This document shows, piece after piece, positions 49,333 through 51,582 of a stretch of DNA of 51,582 nt (positions within the stretch are counted from its first letter, which is position 1; every line of letters begins with the position of its first letter). The stretch is from positions 1 to 51,582 of the IMG/VR virus record IMGVR_UViG_3300025525_000040. One strand, given 5' to 3'. The notes below the pieces were generated by a model. The model saw nothing but the letters and a program-made list of their open reading frames with translations. It was not told the origin of the DNA and made no database searches. The translations under genes and the position numbers were made by a program. Source of the DNA: a virus.

Positions 49333-50631
49333 ATGAAAAATCTTCTCGTTCTTTTCCTATTTGTTCTATTAATTGCTTGCACCCCAGCAGTGACCGAATT
49401 GCCAGTCATAATGGACACGCTGCCTGCCCCAACCAATACTCCTACCGCAACTGCGACCCTGCCCCCATCCCCGACACCGACCGAAAGCCCCGAGGAAGCC
49501 GCCGCGCGACTTGCCCAGGATGTGTTGGATGGGAATATTACCGACCTTTCTGGTTTGGATGAGCAGCAGCGTTCGGCTGTGTTTGAGATTCTGGATGAAC
49601 ACATCCCTGAATTGGCCGCGATGGTCATTCAAAATCAGAACAGGTACGCCGGGCTTGTCTTACCACTCCCTGAAGAAGCACAGCGAGCCATTCACCTGGA
49701 AATTGCTGCCCAAATCAATGCAAATAAGTTGTTCAATCCTACACACACCAATGGAAGCGGTGTTAAAATTGGTTTCTATGAGGGCGGAAACACTTGGTTT
49801 GTACGTGAAATACCGTCAGATCCAAGCCTTAGTGGAAAAGAGTTAAAATTATTAAATCCAGCAGATTTTGATCCTCAACCCAAACCAATACAAGTATTCG
49901 TAGCTGGTCGTACTGTATTCGATACTAGTGGTAATGTGGTCGGTTATGAGATGCACGATCAAGAATCTGGCAACTGGGTGCCGCTCGACCTGACAGGCTT
50001 GGTGCAGTTTCCAAGAATGACAGACCTATCAGTAGGCAATGAATTATCAGAGAAATGGAAGAAAGAGCTCGCCAGTAAAGAAGGCATTAAAATTCAAAGC
50101 ATTCGTGAAAAAAAAGACAAAACATCAATAGTGATGCCGGCGGTAGTCATCGATGGTTTTGAAGACTCTCTGCCTATTCCAAACAGTATGGGTGGCATAT
50201 ATCCAGATGGTAGGTGGATTTGCTATCCCTTCAGAAGTGTGAGTGCTGGCTTTCCTGTTTTTGAAGGAGACAATCTACTTGGACTGGTAAAAATACGCTT
50301 TTTTGTTGATCCCTACGACAGCTTCGTTGTAGAAACACCAAGTAAGGCATCGATATTCAATTCAGTCACCTCTGCAGATCAGGCAAAAAGAATGCCGAAG
50401 TGGGATCCTGAAGCAGGGAAGCTGCTCTTATTCATGACTACAGACCATGCAGCATTCAGCAAGAGCTCCTACAATCCGGTAGACAACGAACCCTTTCCAA
50501 AAGAAATGATTTCTTTAGAAACATTTCTAAAAACCTGTCCAATCGAAGGGGAATGTAGTTTACAGACACTTGCCGATATGCGTGGGTGGCTTGCGTTTGG
50601 AGTTGGACACTTTGCCGAAATCGGCAAATAG
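49333..50631 (+). CDS. Secreted lipoprotein
   Basis: 432 residues from MKNLLVLF. Lipobox LLIAC (lipidated Cys at 16), a Thr/Pro-rich linker (TNTPTATATLPPSPTPTESP) typical of envelope lipoproteins in Chloroflexota, then a globular domain with EEAAARLAQDVLDGNITDLSGLDEQQRSAVFEILD and a strand-rich C-terminal half ending in a Cys pair (CPIEGEC). No enzyme motif recognised. Function unknown. Confidence 0.75.
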   Translation: MKNLLVLFLFVLLIACTPAVTELPVIMDTLPAPTNTPTATATLPPSPTPTESPEEAAARLAQDVLDGNITDLSGLDEQQRSAVFEILDEHIPELAAMVIQNQNRYAGLVLPLPEEAQRAIHLEIAAQINANKLFNPTHTNGSGVKIGFYEGGNTWFVREIPSDPSLSGKELKLLNPADFDPQPKPIQVFVAGRTVFDTSGNVVGYEMHDQESGNWVPLDLTGLVQFPRMTDLSVGNELSEKWKKELASKEGIKIQSIREKKDKTSIVMPAVVIDGFEDSLPIPNSMGGIYPDGRWICYPFRSVSAGFPVFEGDNLLGLVKIRFFVDPYDSFVVETPSKASIFNSVTSADQAKRMPKWDPEAGKLLLFMTTDHAAFSKSSYNPVDNEPFPKEMISLETFLKTCPIEGECSLQTLADMRGWLAFGVGHFAEIGK

Positions 50632-50709
50632 TTCAGAAAAAACGGAAGATTTTATCTAGGATAGCAATGTTAACTTAAATATCCGCCATTCCATCAAACA
50701 ATCATCGAT

Positions 50710-50890
50710 ATGCAAAATATTTCGCTAATCACACTTGCTTGGGAGTTGTTTGAGGTTAGAGTCCCTAAATCACATATTGCAGAGAAGCTACATAAAAATC
50801 GTGAAACCATCACTTTGTGAATCCAAGGAATCCAAAACTACGGTTGACCTGGGTCTGTTGGACCAGGTTGGTAAGAGCCGGGAATAATCA
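50710..50890 (+). pseudogene. Transposase remnant, HTH part only
   Basis: The frame MQNISLITLAWELFEVRVPKSHIAEKLHKNRETITL is a transposase-style helix-turn-helix; it hits a stop (TGA, where a Trp codon TGG would fit) and continues IQGIQNYG before a second stop. Another frame carries GLLDQVGKSRE. No catalytic domain follows. The rest of 50632-50904 holds no gene. Confidence 0.5.
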
Positions 50891-50904
50891 CGAAACTACG
50901 ATGA

Positions 50905-51165
50905 TTATTTGGGTAGACCAAAAATCTCTTGCAACAGTGGAGTGAAAGAAATCCCACCAGTGCCATTAAAGTATTTAGTGACTGGTTCATCTCCTACGTT
51001 CACTAGGACTGGTTGACCAGCAGAATCTGGTCCAATCGGAGAGTCGTCAAAAGCAGTTAGTTTTAATCCCGGTTTTTCGAAGTTATGCCAACCAGCAAAG
51101 GCCTTGTCGAGACCATAATATATTTGTCCATATACAGGCACATTAAGTATTTTTAAGTATCGCAT
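50905..51165 (-). CDS. Hypothetical protein, possibly truncated
   Basis: 86 residues (MRYLKILNVPVYGQIYYGLDKAFAGW...). Mixed strands and turns with no recognised motif. It lies directly beside the IS1-type gene end (18 bases), so it may be the tail of a gene cut by the insertion; the start is not certain. Confidence 0.45.
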   Translation of the reverse strand: MRYLKILNVPVYGQIYYGLDKAFAGWHNFEKPGLKLTAFDDSPIGPDSAGQPVLVNVGDEPVTKYFNGTGGISFTPLLQEIFGLPK

Positions 51166-51183
51166 TTCTCCATCAGGGAGTGG

Positions 51184-51582
51184 CTAAACTGGTGGGTAAA
51201 CGAAGTGGATCAAATGAGCCGGGTAGTTAGGGTAGCGTTGCTTGTAAAGTTGACGGCGATTGAAGCAATCGACAAACAGGTGAATGGCGCAACTGAGAGC
51301 ATAATCGCAACGCGAAAAACAACGAGAGGAACGTGCTAACCTGGCAAGATAATGACGGAGTTCGGCATTATCACCCTCAACAGAAAAGGTGTCTGTTTTT
51401 CCATCCGAAACTGCATACCTGCCATAGTGATACCAGAGCAAACTATAGGCTTCAAGGCCATCGCTGAAATAGAATCTGGCCTTTGGGGCCTCGTCCACCA
51501 AGGCCTGGATGCTCTCTTTGGTTCGTTCCCAGACCAGTTTCCAGCCCAGAATGCAGCGTGTGCTCCGGTCAACGATCGTCAT
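51184..51582 (-). CDS. IS1-family transposase, C-terminal part
   Basis: 132 residues visible; the gene continues past the window end. Shows DRSTRCILGW near the start of the DDE region, YFSDGLEAY (catalytic Asp) and FSVEGDNAELRHYLARLARSSRCFSRC with the Glu/Asn-R-H/K signature of IS1 InsB. The C-terminal ends HLIHFVYPPV. The terminal inverted repeat would be expected near 51165-51183 but is not obvious. Confidence 0.85.
   Translation of the reverse strand: MTIVDRSTRCILGWKLVWERTKESIQALVDEAPKARFYFSDGLEAYSLLWYHYGRYAVSDGKTDTFSVEGDNAELRHYLARLARSSRCFSRCDYALSCAIHLFVDCFNRRQLYKQRYPNYPAHLIHFVYPPV

Overview
The window is bacterial chromosome carrying one nearly complete tailed-phage prophage (about 38.1 kb, 4311-42434). 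It is flanked on the left by ordinary chromosomal genes and on the right by what looks like a second, unrelated mobile segment. The host is probably a Chloroflexota bacterium of the Anaerolineae type. That is an inference from the GC-rich coding style, the Thr/Pro/Ala-rich lipoproteins, and short intergenic hairpins of the GGGGCAGGC...GCCTGCCCC kind. No rRNA or ribosomal protein gene is present to settle it.

Left flank (1-4310): an AT-rich kinase-like fragment, then three leftward genes: an FAD-dependent amine oxidase/desaturase-like enzyme, a CheY-type response regulator, and a lipid-flippase-like (UPF0104) membrane protein. Next come degenerate ~80-bp repeats that contain pieces of a tRNA 3' end, abutting the prophage attachment site.

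Prophage: 37-bp direct repeats (4311-4347 and 42398-42434), matching the 3' part of a tRNA-Pro(GGG) gene, bound the element. The lysogeny block (4468-7526) runs leftward: an HTH repressor, two small membrane proteins, a DnaQ-type exonuclease fused to BRCT, a DUF2513 protein and small unknowns. A divergent control region (7527-7656) carries a consensus promoter between two copies of a ~24-bp operator-like repeat. Rightward early genes (7657-19300) include a large ParB-like protein, small Cys-rich proteins, a membrane/lipoprotein set next to an FtsK/SpoIIIE-type ATPase, and a replication initiator with a DnaA-N-like domain. The initiator gene contains a cluster of palindromic iterons, a likely origin. 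Late genes (19501-40811) follow HK97-like siphovirus order: holin-like protein, HNH nuclease, two small terminases bracketing two ParB-methyltransferase fusions, large terminase, portal, prohead protease, major capsid, head-tail joining proteins, tail tube, a frameshifted tail chaperone pair, tape measure, baseplate and fibre proteins. A leftward Xis-like protein and a tyrosine integrase close the element beside the right attachment site.

The most unusual signals are these. (1) Two copies of a promoter - hairpin - terminator RNA (19395-19470, 26024-26101) keep their stems by compensatory changes and sit at the heads of late gene blocks. (2) Two DNA methyltransferases have near-identical ParB-like heads but different catalytic chemistry, and lie between two terminase small subunits. 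(3) An FtsK-like translocase module sits with a lipoprotein and membrane proteins. (4) Three 24-bp palindromic iterons and further palindromes lie inside the initiator gene.

Right flank (42435-51582): a second tyrosine recombinase, a bidirectional terminator, a 1688-residue methyltransferase-helicase of the DarB/ICE type, a lipoprotein, a decayed transposase remnant, a small unknown gene and the end of an IS1-family transposase. No intact tRNA-Pro is present at either prophage end. This suggests a second element inserted at the same tRNA, with the 5' half of the tRNA beyond this window.
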